Shown here one piece after another: positions 25,806-33,943 of a stretch of 35,277 nucleotides of DNA. Where the stretch lies: positions 1-35,277 of the forward strand of contig CALMSP010000066.1 of assembly GCA_937872405.1 (NCBI GenBank). Direction: 5' to 3'. The translations under genes were made by a program, and so were the position numbers. This DNA is from an uncultured Saprospiraceae bacterium (lineage in GTDB: Bacteria; Bacteroidota; Bacteroidia; Chitinophagales; Saprospiraceae). The notes under the pieces were generated by a model. The model had not been told where the DNA came from. It saw only the letters and a program-made list of their open reading frames with translations, and ran no database searches. The first letter of the stretch is position 1, and each line of letters opens with the position of its first letter.

Positions 25806-27056
25806 TCATTCAACGGTTAATGCCTGTAAATCCATCAACAATATCACAGGGTTGCTATTTTCATTTACACGCTCGAAAGTATTTTTAATAGCTTGCGGCA
25901 GGTTGTTGTAATTATATTTTTCCAATAATGCTTTTTGCACGTCTGGTCTGCTTACCACCATGAGTGCTTTACCCTCGTAGCCATCATACACCGGCCATAG
26001 CCGTATGTCTTTCAATAAAAAAAGCCTACCGGTTTTATGCTGTTTATCATAGCGGAAAAGATGATGCTGCCTTTGATATCTGAACCCCAAAAACAAGTCA
26101 TCAGGTGTATCATGTATTAGCTCAGGAGTGGCAATAATATCAGGATTATTCATCCAATTTAGCACAGCCAAATTAAAATCCTGCGCTTTTTTATTCTTTT
26201 CTTCTAATAGCTGGGCTATGCTTGCTTTTCGTTGGGGTTCATTACTAAATTTTAGTAAATACAAAGGATGTATTTCATTGCCATTACATTTATAAATGGT
26301 ATCATTGGCTATATCACAGCTTAGAAAACCATGATCAGAGGTAGGAAAAAAATAGCCACTAATATGAAATCCCCTATCAGCAAAAACTTCCTGAATAGGC
26401 GCACGGGCATCTATTACTTGCCCTGTTGTCGTATCCAATAAAAGGATGTTATCATTAAAACCTAATTCATCAAAATGCAATGCGTTGCCTCTGTGCAACA
26501 GATATTTACTTCCCATCGGGGCAAATTTTGCTGCCGGAATATTTAATGATGCACTTTTTAAAAACATCCCAGATGTATCATAAAAAAAACTTTTAGCCCT
26601 TATATTATCCATGAATTCCAATAAGGTATCGCCATGTAAATAAAGGTCTTGTAAGTAAGAAAAATTGCCTGGGCCCGGCTGGTTGGCGTCTATTTTTTTT
26701 AAAAACTCACCCTTATTATTAAAAATTAAAATACTCTTCGTATTACTAATATCCAGAATATTATAAACTATCAATAAATGCTTGGTTGCTATAATTTTTT
26801 CTACCCTATCCATAGCGCTTTCAGGCACGAACTGTAAAGGCACCGCGTCAACAGCCGACCAGAAGTGTTGCTCGGATATGGTGGTGAACTTTTGTAAATC
26901 TATGAAAATGGTTTCTATGTCGTCGTGTGCGTGCTGCTCGTTGCTATTGGCTACGCGGCAGCCCAATACCCCAAAAGTGAACAGAAACGCGAGGCAACAA
27001 ACCAGATATTGATATGGATGCATCATGACTATTTTAATTTTATTATGGATTTTCAT
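25806..27056 (-). CDS. 6-bladed beta-propeller lipoprotein
   Basis: This is a 416-residue exported protein. The N-terminus has a basic region, a hydrophobic stretch and a lipobox-like VLGC with cysteine at residue 33, so it is probably a lipoprotein. The start may be M1 (27056) or M11/M12. The body shows repeated beta-strand motifs of the kind found in NHL/TolB-like six-bladed propellers common in Bacteroidota (IFNNKGEFLKKID, DTSGMFLKSASLN, FRYQRQHHLFRYDKQHKTGRL). Its function is unknown. In Bacteroides, related propeller proteins often neighbour small cysteine-containing peptides, and here a broken peptide gene lies just upstream. Codon use is more AT-rich than that of neighbouring genes. 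Confidence 0.8.
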   Translation of the reverse strand: MKIHNKIKIVMMHPYQYLVCCLAFLFTFGVLGCRVANSNEQHAHDDIETIFIDLQKFTTISEQHFWSAVDAVPLQFVPESAMDRVEKIIATKHLLIVYNILDISNTKSILIFNNKGEFLKKIDANQPGPGNFSYLQDLYLHGDTLLEFMDNIRAKSFFYDTSGMFLKSASLNIPAAKFAPMGSKYLLHRGNALHFDELGFNDNILLLDTTTGQVIDARAPIQEVFADRGFHISGYFFPTSDHGFLSCDIANDTIYKCNGNEIHPLYLLKFSNEPQRKASIAQLLEEKNKKAQDFNLAVLNWMNNPDIIATPELIHDTPDDLFLGFRYQRQHHLFRYDKQHKTGRLFLLKDIRLWPVYDGYEGKALMVVSRPDVQKALLEKYNYNNLPQAIKNTFERVNENSNPVILLMDLQALTVE

Positions 27057-27082
27057 TAATTGTCAACAGTACATATTAAATT

Positions 27083-27140
27083 GGATGTCAGATAACATTT
27101 ATTCAACTTAATGCATTGAATCTATAAGAATCTGACACCC
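27083..27140. repeat. Nested inverted repeat ahead of the propeller gene
   Basis: GGATGTCAGAT (27083-27093) pairs with ATCTGACACCC (27130-27140), 10 of 11 bases. Inside it ATTCAA and TTGAAT form a second perfect 6-bp stem around a 9-base loop. It lies between the peptide gene and the propeller start and could be an attenuator, a processing site or a tiny mobile-element relic. No target duplication is evident. Confidence 0.55.
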
Positions 27141-27195
27141 AAAGTTTTGTTTTTACTAAAAAAACGTAGTATGATGGCAAACAGCAATCATATTT

Positions 27196-27424
27196 TTACT
27201 GATGCCTACCATCACAAAAGCCTTGATCGCCTGAAGCACAGCCACCCGAACCACACTCACATCTTAGTAACTACCGTTCCAGACCCATCAGTACACCATT
27301 TATAAACTGTAGCAGATGCTGGAAGTGGCCAGCATCCATGATACCCTAAAACGGTGTTAGAATTTGTGCAGAAAAATAAAACGAAAAGAATACTTGGAGA
27401 TAGTGATTTTAAACATTTTTTCAT
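27196..27424 (-). pseudogene. Frameshifted gene for a small cysteine-rich secreted peptide
   Basis: From the ATG at 27424 the frame runs 55 codons to a TGA at 27259-27257. The first 28 residues form a signal-peptide-like segment (MKKCLKSLSPSILFVLFFC), then YHGCWPLP and VYKWCTDGSGTVVTKM. In the +1 frame right at that stop the reading resumes as CECGSGGCASGDQGFCDG and ends at TAA (27198-27196). Joined, the product would be about 75 residues with six cysteines after the signal segment, evenly placed. A one-base insertion or a sequencing error explains this most simply. Similar peptides accompany 6-bladed propeller proteins in Bacteroidota (the NVEALA-type association), but I cannot assign the family. 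Confidence 0.6.
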
Positions 27425-27455
27425 GACTTATTATTTTTAAAATTAGACAATAATA

Positions 27456-27493
27456 CAAATTTAGTAGTAGTAGTAGTAGTAGTAATAGTCAAG
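27456..27493 (-). promoter_or_regulatory. Promoter of the cysteine-rich peptide with microsatellite spacer
   Basis: On the minus strand, TAAATTTG (27463-27456) is an exact TAnnTTTG -7 box, with a TTG at 27492-27490. The 26-base spacer is made almost entirely of CTA triplets. The recalled optimum for this promoter class is about 17-23 bases, so loss of one to three triplets (23, 20, 17) would bring it into range. The leader to the ATG is about 25 bases and A/T-rich, as is usual for Bacteroidota. Confidence 0.6.
27462..27488. repeat. (TAG)n trinucleotide microsatellite
   Basis: Seven perfect TAG units (27462-27482) are followed by TAA and TAG. It is the only simple trinucleotide tract of this length seen in the window and it lies between promoter elements rather than in a gene. 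Confidence 0.95.
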
Positions 27494-27521
27494 TAGGAAG
27501 AAAAAAATTAATATAGACTTA

Positions 27522-27682
27522 GAGCATGTTTAAATTTCATACTTTGGTCTGCAAATGTTCATCTATGGAACCTCACTTTGCCTTTTTCTCGCTCCGTAGC
27601 GCTGCTATGCAGCTCAAAAAACGCTTCGTGAGAACCCAAATCTGATCATTTTCGACTTCAAAAACGAATTTTAAACATACTC
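27522..27682 (+). mobile_element. Complete 161-bp MITE-like element with TTA target duplication
   Basis: The ends are GAGCATGTTTAAATTTC and, inverted, GAGTATGTTTAAAATTC, nearly identical over 17-20 bases. TTA flanks both sides (27519-27521 and 27683-27685). It has no coding frame. The inner part holds a GCTGC-TAT-GCAGC hairpin. The GAG(C/T)ATG ends with a three-base TNA duplication resemble the IS1031 group of the IS5 family, so a non-autonomous relative mobilised by such a transposase is a reasonable inference. Partial copies with identical ends sit at both window edges. Confidence 0.85.
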
Positions 27683-27776
27683 TTAACATTATCTGTTTAA
27701 AGTGGCATTCGGTAGTCAAGAATCAGGAGTAGTATGATGGGCTATCCTATACATTATGGACGGTTCGTGATTTCAA

Positions 27777-27827
27777 TTAGCTCAGGAATGACAACAATAT
27801 CAGGATTATTCATCCAATTTCGTAGCA
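27777..27827 (-). pseudogene. Relic of a second beta-propeller gene
   Basis: Bases 27777-27820 match 26117-26160 inside the intact propeller gene at 41 of 44 positions, in the same orientation. Translated, the relic reads NWMNNPDIVVIPELI against NWMNNPDIIATPELI in the intact protein. Stop codons close the frame on both sides, so only this fragment of a paralogue remains recognisable. Confidence 0.7.
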
Positions 27828-27937
27828 ATTACCCCGTTATTAGCTGACGCCCCCATGTTTTTTTTCATTGCCGCGATGCTTCTTCGCAATTGAATATTCC
27901 AACTTTCCGTTTTAGGTAGTATCTTTACTTTTTTCAT
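27806..27937 (-). CDS. Possible 43-residue basic small protein
   Basis: An ATG at 27937 opens a 43-codon frame (MKKVKILPKTESW, then MKKNMGASANN) ending at TAA inside the propeller relic. It is lysine-rich with no signal peptide or known motif. It may be a real small gene whose 3' end was replaced by the relic, or chance. It is the only frame worth noting in 27686-28004; I see no promoter for it. Confidence 0.2.
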   Translation of the reverse strand: MKKVKILPKTESWNIQLRRSIAAMKKNMGASANNGVIATKLDE

Positions 27938-28004
27938 TGTGGTTTTACGACTCCGACCATGTACAATCACACCAATTGCACTAATACTTTAAATTTCATT
28001 ATTA

Positions 28005-29072
28005 ATGACTGCACCAAAGTTTCTCGCGCACGCTAATTCTTTTCATGCAGAATTGCGCAAACGTATTAATGACTATTTTGTGGAAGTAGGCAAAGCCAAA
28101 ACCGGTAATTATGAGCTGTTTGTAAAAGCTATCATATTGGTTGTGAGCTTTGTATGCATTTACATACATTTAGTGTTTTTCACACCCCCGTACTGGCTGG
28201 CCCTGCTAGAATGCGTTGTGTTGGGTGGGTTGACGGCGGCTATTGGCTTCAACGTCATGCACGACGGGGCGCATGGGAGTTTCAGCCGCTACAAATGGGT
28301 GAATGAATTGGCTGGGCTATCGCTCAATTTTTTGGGGGCGAACGTTTTCCTCTGGAAAACCAAGCACAATGTAGTGCATCATACCTTCACCAATATTGAC
28401 GGGGTGGACGATGACATTGATGCGCGCCCTTTCTTGCGTATGTGCGAAACGCAAAAGCGCTACAAAATTCACCGCTACCAGCACCTGTATTTTTGGATGG
28501 CTTACTCCCTGCTCTATCTGTATTGGGTTTTCTTTACAGATTATGAAAAATATTTCACCAGAAAAGTAGGCAATATGCCCCTGCAAAAAATGAGCCTACG
28601 CGAGCATATTATTTTCTGGTCATTCAAGTTGGTACACTTGTCTCTTTTCGTCATCATCCCAATTTATATGGTTGGGTTCATACCTTGGCTTATAGGATTC
28701 CTCGTATATGGTATGGTTACAGGCATTATTCTCAGCATGGTATTCCAGTTGGCACACGTTGTAGAAGATACGCACTTTGCCGTACCGCTACAGCCCGCCA
28801 ATCAGATTGAAGATGAGTGGGCGATTCATCAACTGAATACGACGGCTAATTTTGCTACCCGCAACAAGATTATTACCTGGCTGGTGGGCGGGTTGAATTA
28901 TCAAATTGAGCATCATCTTTTTCCACAAATTTCCCATATTCATTATCCGGCTATTAGTAAAATTATTAAGCAGGCCTGCGCCGAATATGGCGTTCGCTAC
29001 ATCGAATATCCGAAAACCCGCGTGGCATTAGCATCGCATGTTGCACACTTGCGGCAGTTGGGCAGGATGTAA
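28005..29072 (+). CDS. Membrane fatty-acid / acyl-lipid desaturase
   Basis: This is a 355-residue integral membrane di-iron desaturase that introduces a double bond into acyl chains of lipids or acyl-CoA using O2. Three histidine boxes are intact: HDGAH (86-90), HNVVHH (121-126) and QIEHH (300-304). The glutamine in the third box is typical of front-end (delta-5/6-like, linoleoyl-CoA) desaturases. No fused cytochrome b5 domain is present, so an external ferredoxin or cytochrome must supply electrons. TM helices lie at about 38-60, 65-85, 160-178 and 205-250. It follows the accessory region on the plus strand and ends at a strong terminator. Confidence 0.93.
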   Translation: MTAPKFLAHANSFHAELRKRINDYFVEVGKAKTGNYELFVKAIILVVSFVCIYIHLVFFTPPYWLALLECVVLGGLTAAIGFNVMHDGAHGSFSRYKWVNELAGLSLNFLGANVFLWKTKHNVVHHTFTNIDGVDDDIDARPFLRMCETQKRYKIHRYQHLYFWMAYSLLYLYWVFFTDYEKYFTRKVGNMPLQKMSLREHIIFWSFKLVHLSLFVIIPIYMVGFIPWLIGFLVYGMVTGIILSMVFQLAHVVEDTHFAVPLQPANQIEDEWAIHQLNTTANFATRNKIITWLVGGLNYQIEHHLFPQISHIHYPAISKIIKQACAEYGVRYIEYPKTRVALASHVAHLRQLGRM

Positions 29073-29161
29073 TTATACCTTTTAAGATGCCAGAAGAGCC
29101 TCAAAAACAATTAGTTAGCTGAATGCAAATGCGTCTTTTACGCTTGAAATTGGTATAATAG

Positions 29162-29203
29162 AAAAAGGCAGCGGTTTTGTAAAAAAACTGCTGCCTTTCT
29201 TTC
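29162..29203 (+). terminator. Intrinsic terminator of the desaturase gene
   Basis: AAAGGCAGC (29164-29172) and GCTGCCTTT (29190-29198) form a 9-bp stem, extended inward by GTTTT/AAAAC-type pairing, then CTTTC. Confidence 0.85.
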
Positions 29204-29209
29204 ATCACT

Positions 29210-29245
29210 AAAAAAAGGGCTATGCACAAACGAGGTGGCATAGCC
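29210..29245 (-). terminator. Intrinsic terminator of the MoxR-DUF5682 operon
   Basis: On the minus strand GGCTATGC (29245-29238) pairs with GCATAGCC (29225-29218) and is followed by C and seven Ts (29216-29210). It is about 267 bases beyond the DUF5682 stop. The 29246-29511 stretch between them holds no gene I can recognise. Confidence 0.8.
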
Positions 29246-29511
29246 AGCAATTATAGGGCTACAGTATAGGATACTCTTTATAAAAGCCGAAGCAAATATG
29301 ACGTCTTGTTGTGAACTGTACTTTAAGGTGGCGTTAAGTTTGAATTAAAAAAATGCCAGCGTTATAACGGAGCGATACAACCCTGGCAACAAAAGCGACT
29401 TTAGATTGCAGGAAAGATTGACAATATAAAAGAGAGAAGATAACAGCAATAGATCAACATTTTGACAAGACAAATATTCTGTGATAACATGAATTGAAAA
29501 TTAAGGTGAGG

Positions 29512-31743
29512 TTAATTTCTCTTTAAATTCTCACCAATCCCTAATAGCAGGCGCAGTGCAGGTAGTTGATTCATCATGTCATGCATTGGGGTTTCTTGAT
29601 TTAGCGGAGTATAAGCTACAGCAGTATCCGCTAATTGCAGTATGCTCGCCCGCTCCCGGTCTGTGAAAGGAGCAAACGCACGGCGCAGAATGGGTAGGAT
29701 CTGTTCAAAATCTTGCGCCGGAAGCGTTTCAAGCCATTCGTTTAGGATGAGCCACAGTTGCTGATTGTAAATAAAAGCCAGCCCGCTACTATAGAGAAAA
29801 CCTTCGATCCATTGTGCAGCGAGCGCGGGGCTTGCGCTGAGCGACAAGGCATAACTTAGCAGCACGCTTACTGTGTCCGTGCTTATATATTTTTGATCGA
29901 ATAGTAATCGGGTACAGCCGCCACGCAAGCGTTCGTATATGGCCGGTGCATAGATAATTTGATGCAACGTATGCCGCCAAGTTTGCAAATGAGTAGCATC
30001 CTGTAATAAGGCAATGGCATGATTGGTCGTTATAATCCATTGAAACAAGTCTGTTGCGAGGTCTTCACCAACACCCGAACAGGCGGCAGGTAGCCCGATA
30101 CATATACGTGGCACCAACTCATGGGCCAGTTTTTCAAGGAGCATCGTATCCGTTTGTCGGAGGTCGCTGTAGCGCATCATCTGAACGAGCGGCTCCAGCA
30201 CTTGCATCAGGCGCAAGATATCCGGTGCATGCACAATCATATCCTGCAAGCGTTGTAGCAAAGGATTCATTGCTTCGGGTAGCGCGGCCTGCATTGCTTC
30301 TTGTATCAAACCGGCGATGTCGGGTAGCTCTGTTGCGAGCAGTGCTTTTTGCTGTACGCGGTGGGCTGCTGCTTCGTACACAGTGTTGCCCCACATACCT
30401 GCTTCTATCAGTGCTAATCCAAACGCTGGCTGCCAATGCAGGGTCCAAGATTCCCGAAAACTCCCTTTTTGCCAAAGCGACGCAGGTTGTAAAGTACCCC
30501 AGGGTACATCCAGCAAGCGCAGGCGATGCAGCAATATGCTGGCTTCCAGTTGGATTTCTTTGCGTAAGTCGAGTTGCTTGACAACAGATGTAGCAGACTG
30601 GTAGGCTTTCGTTAGCCGGACAGCTTTGATGCAACGCTCCAAATCCTGCTGTAATGCAGCTGCCATTCGATTGGGGACATGGCCAATTACATTTCCTACA
30701 ATTAGCTCATTTTCAATCCATTGGAGTGGTTCTTGATCGCCATTACAAAGCGCCGCTAATGCCGCTTCGCGCATTTCTTCTACGCCGGGCAGCGGTAAAT
30801 TGCGCAGGCTGGCCAATGTTTCGGATAAATGTACCGCCTCCAGCACATTGGCGGTGGAGGCCTCAAATCGAGCTGCACGTAGCAGTTGGGCTGCTTTTGT
30901 CATCCAAACGACGGGCGCTTCCGAGCGATGTTGAAATAATAATTCGTACCATGCTGGCGACAGTACCCCTGCCCGATAACCGCTCTGAAAGGCTAAGCGC
31001 TCGTAGCTCCAGGGCGTCCAAGTGGCTTCGGTAGGCAATTTAGAAATACCTTTCAGCAATTGATTATCGGCACTTTTTTTAAAATGCTGCCATCCGTGCA
31101 GCACAGGCGCATGCCAAGCGCCGCATACCACGGCGATACGTTCGTACCCTTTGTCCACGGCTTTACGAATACCCTGACGCATATACGATTCCCGCAGAAG
31201 CGTCAGATAGGACTCTTGCCGTTGGAGGGTCTCCCGCAGCGCAGACATCATCTCGATGATAGCTTCAAATACATCTGTCTGATGTTGGGTATGCTCGAAT
31301 ATCACTTCCCACCAACGTTCACTATCAGTGAAGCCTGCCAACTGCGCAATGTAAGCGATGGGATCATGCGCCGGAAATAATTCCTGATCATCCCATTGCA
31401 GGCTGATTCGTTGTGCTGGTTGGTTCTGAACAACAAAGGCTAACGACATCGGGAGGTCAATTAGCTGTGTCGGAATATGCTGTTGCAAGCCATACTGCAA
31501 AGCCTGCCATTCAGGAGAAAAGGTTGCAAACGGCAACCAAGATGCCTGTGTCAGATTTTTAGGATTGTATAGTAGGATAGCGACGGGCGGTTGTAGGTCA
31601 GCATCTGCTGCGTGCCTGATGACAGACTGTGCGTCGGCAGGGCTTTCAAGCAAGAGGCAGTCTGGTTGCCATTGCTCCAGCGCTTGCAAAAGATGTCGGG
31701 CCGAGCCGGGCCCGTGATGACGGATGCCAAAAACACGCACCAT
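29512..31743 (-). CDS. DUF5682 family protein
   Basis: This is a 743-residue cytoplasmic protein with no signal or TM segments. The N-terminus VRVFGIRHHGPGSARHL with LLLESPADA a few residues later is the mark of DUF5682, whose N-domain I believe belongs to the TraB/ChaN/EreA-like superfamily. The C-terminal two thirds is all-helical and leucine-rich (ends ALRLLLGIGENLKRN). The ATG overlaps the MoxR stop by one base (TGATG), so the two are translationally coupled. In many bacteria DUF5682 travels with MoxR, VWA and DUF5691/SWIM proteins in operons of unknown role; only MoxR is here. The molecular function is unknown. Confidence 0.8.
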   Translation of the reverse strand: MVRVFGIRHHGPGSARHLLQALEQWQPDCLLLESPADAQSVIRHAADADLQPPVAILLYNPKNLTQASWLPFATFSPEWQALQYGLQQHIPTQLIDLPMSLAFVVQNQPAQRISLQWDDQELFPAHDPIAYIAQLAGFTDSERWWEVIFEHTQHQTDVFEAIIEMMSALRETLQRQESYLTLLRESYMRQGIRKAVDKGYERIAVVCGAWHAPVLHGWQHFKKSADNQLLKGISKLPTEATWTPWSYERLAFQSGYRAGVLSPAWYELLFQHRSEAPVVWMTKAAQLLRAARFEASTANVLEAVHLSETLASLRNLPLPGVEEMREAALAALCNGDQEPLQWIENELIVGNVIGHVPNRMAAALQQDLERCIKAVRLTKAYQSATSVVKQLDLRKEIQLEASILLHRLRLLDVPWGTLQPASLWQKGSFRESWTLHWQPAFGLALIEAGMWGNTVYEAAAHRVQQKALLATELPDIAGLIQEAMQAALPEAMNPLLQRLQDMIVHAPDILRLMQVLEPLVQMMRYSDLRQTDTMLLEKLAHELVPRICIGLPAACSGVGEDLATDLFQWIITTNHAIALLQDATHLQTWRHTLHQIIYAPAIYERLRGGCTRLLFDQKYISTDTVSVLLSYALSLSASPALAAQWIEGFLYSSGLAFIYNQQLWLILNEWLETLPAQDFEQILPILRRAFAPFTDRERASILQLADTAVAYTPLNQETPMHDMMNQLPALRLLLGIGENLKRN

Positions 31744-32855
31744 CAGAGCGGTACAATTTGCCGACAGGCATCATAAAGGTCTTGCCAGTCGTCGCGTTTT
31801 TTGACAATCGTTTCTAAGTATTCCTGCCAAGCGACCAGGTCTTGCTGATTGTCTTTCACAATAGCGCCCGTCAATCCGGCGGCCAGGTCGGCGGCGCTCA
31901 CCGTGCCGTTGCCAAAATGAGCAGCTAAGGCCTGCCCATTATACATCACCGAGATAGCCTCGGCCGTGCTGAGGGTGCTACCTGGCGATTTGAGTTTGTG
32001 GCGGCCATCCTCGGTTTTGCCGCTGCGCAACTCTCGGAAAATAGTTACCAGTCGTCGGATTTCGGCTAAAGATGTTGCTTGCTGCGGCAGCTCCAGTGCC
32101 TGCGCCTTATTGGTCAAGCGATTTTGCACGATCTGTACCTCTTCTTCCAGCGTGGCGGGCAGGGGCATCACGATGGTATTGAAGCGTCGGCGAAGAGCGC
32201 TCGATAATTCATTTACCCCGCGGTCGCGGTCGTTGGCCGTAGCGATAATATTAAATCCATTTACAGCCTGCACCATCGTATTCAACTCTGGAATAGGTAG
32301 CGCCTTTTCCGAAAGGATCGTAATGAGCGCATCCTGCACATCAGAGGGGATACGGGTTAGCTCCTCCACCCGCGCGATCTTGCCACTCTGCATCGCAATC
32401 ATTACTGGGCTGGCTACAACGGCAGCCATAGCGGGCCCCTCGGTGAGCAGGCGCGCATAATTCCAACCGTACCGGATAGCATCTTCGCTTAGTCCGGCGG
32501 TGCCCTGCACCAACAACGACGAATCGCCGGTGATAGCGGCAGCCAGATGCTCTGATACCCAAGTCTTTGCGGTACCAGGCACACCCGTGAGCAGCAAGGC
32601 CCGATCGGTGAGCAAGGTGGCCACTGCCATTTCCATTAAGCGACGATTACCAAAGTATTTGGGTTCAATCACAAAACCATGCTCCAATGTACCCCCCAGT
32701 AGGTAGGTCACTACCGCGCGAGGCGACAGTTGCCAATTGGCAGGGCGCGGGTACGTATCGGAGGCTTTGAGGGCTTCCAATTCAGCGGCATAAGCAACTT
32801 CGGCTAAAGGCCGTAAAATCGGGCGAGTATCCGTAGCTTGAGCGTCTTGTTTCAT
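31743..32855 (-). CDS. MoxR-family AAA ATPase
   Basis: This is a 370-residue AAA+ chaperone-type ATPase. Walker A is GVPGTAKT (91-98) and Walker B-like is VEELTRIPSDVQDAL, followed by the sensor/arginine motif ATANDRDRGVNELSSALRRRFN. These features place it in the MoxR group that remodels partner proteins together with VWA-domain adaptors. It is co-oriented with thiL (27 bases upstream) and overlaps DUF5682 downstream. No VWA gene is adjacent, which is unusual. The substrate is unknown. Confidence 0.9.
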   Translation of the reverse strand: MKQDAQATDTRPILRPLAEVAYAAELEALKASDTYPRPANWQLSPRAVVTYLLGGTLEHGFVIEPKYFGNRRLMEMAVATLLTDRALLLTGVPGTAKTWVSEHLAAAITGDSSLLVQGTAGLSEDAIRYGWNYARLLTEGPAMAAVVASPVMIAMQSGKIARVEELTRIPSDVQDALITILSEKALPIPELNTMVQAVNGFNIIATANDRDRGVNELSSALRRRFNTIVMPLPATLEEEVQIVQNRLTNKAQALELPQQATSLAEIRRLVTIFRELRSGKTEDGRHKLKSPGSTLSTAEAISVMYNGQALAAHFGNGTVSAADLAAGLTGAIVKDNQQDLVAWQEYLETIVKKRDDWQDLYDACRQIVPL

Positions 32856-32882
32856 ACAATAATAATCACCGATGCATGGGTG

Positions 32883-33920
32883 TTAAAAATGCGTCCATCC
32901 TTGTGCTTGTAATTCATGGATATTGCCGCCTTTGGTATGCAATTTGATACCATCTTTGGCTTCTACAATTTCGCCAGCGATGTAAATATCCGGTAGGAAC
33001 CGAATCTTGTCAACATCTTGTGGTGCAATCGTAAAAAGCAGCTCATAGTCCTCGCCGCCATTGAGCGCGCAGGTTATTGGGTCGAGTTGGAATTTTAATG
33101 CCATCAGCTGCGCATCGGGGTGGATGGGGATGCCGCTTTCTTCGAGATAAGCCCCCACGCCAGATTGCTTGCAAATATGAAACAAATCAGAGGCCAATCC
33201 GTCTGAAATGTCAATCATGGCGGTTGGTACAAGCGCATTTTTCGCAAACATATCAATGATGTCGCGCCGTGCTTCTGGCTTCAGTTGCCGCCCGATAAGA
33301 TAGGTTTGTTCTTCTAAGTCGGGCTGCACATTAGGGTTGGACAGGTAGATTTGTTTTTCGCGTTCTAACAATTGCAACCCCAGATACGCTGCGCCTACAT
33401 CGCCACTGATACAAACCAGGTCACCCACGCGCGCGCCATTGCGATAGACTAACTTATCCGATTCGCCCTGCCCGATGGCTGTTACACTGATAATCAGCCC
33501 TTTATTAGAAGCCGATGTGTCGCCACCTACCAAATCCACGCCATAGCGCTCGCACGCTGCATAGATACCGGCGTACAGTTCTTCGAGCGCCTCCACCGAG
33601 AAGCGATTGGACAGCGCCAGTGAAACCGTAATCTGCTTGGGCTGGGCATTCATCGCATAAATATCCGACAGGTTGACCACCACCGACTTGTAGCCAAGGT
33701 GCTTGAGCGGCATATACATCAGGTCAAAATGGATGCCTTCCACCAGCATATCCGTTGATACTACTGTGAGCTGCCCCGTATTGTCAATCACGGCCGCATC
33801 ATCACCTACGCCCCTTATGGACGATGCGTTTTGCAATTGCGCTTGTCCGGTGAGGTGATCAATCAGTCGGAATTCTCCTAATTCGTTGATTTCCGTGCGT
33901 TTAGGCTGTGTTTCTGCCAT
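32883..33920 (-). CDS. thiL: Thiamine-monophosphate kinase
   Basis: ThiL phosphorylates thiamine monophosphate to thiamine pyrophosphate, the last step of B1 cofactor synthesis. The 345-residue PurM-like enzyme has the N-terminal GVGDDAAVIDN and STDMLVEGIHFDLMYMP motifs (metal/ATP sites), VNLSDIYAMNAQP, VGGDTSAS, the MIDISDGLASDLFHI helix and the C-terminal ALNGGEDYELLFTI motif. No thiamine riboswitch or other thi gene is visible nearby. It lies 65 bases after the thioredoxin gene, with a hairpin between, and 27 bases before moxR, suggesting co-transcription with the latter. Confidence 0.95.
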   Translation of the reverse strand: MAETQPKRTEINELGEFRLIDHLTGQAQLQNASSIRGVGDDAAVIDNTGQLTVVSTDMLVEGIHFDLMYMPLKHLGYKSVVVNLSDIYAMNAQPKQITVSLALSNRFSVEALEELYAGIYAACERYGVDLVGGDTSASNKGLIISVTAIGQGESDKLVYRNGARVGDLVCISGDVGAAYLGLQLLEREKQIYLSNPNVQPDLEEQTYLIGRQLKPEARRDIIDMFAKNALVPTAMIDISDGLASDLFHICKQSGVGAYLEESGIPIHPDAQLMALKFQLDPITCALNGGEDYELLFTIAPQDVDKIRFLPDIYIAGEIVEAKDGIKLHTKGGNIHELQAQGWTHF

Positions 33921-33943
33921 GGATGTATTTTGGAAATATGATA

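Noticed and set aside
27196-27259. Selenocysteine or stop-codon read-through at TGA in the peptide gene
   Set aside because: Continuing in the same frame gives an unrelated hydrophobic/basic sequence; the cysteine tail is only in the +1 frame, so a frameshift or indel fits better.
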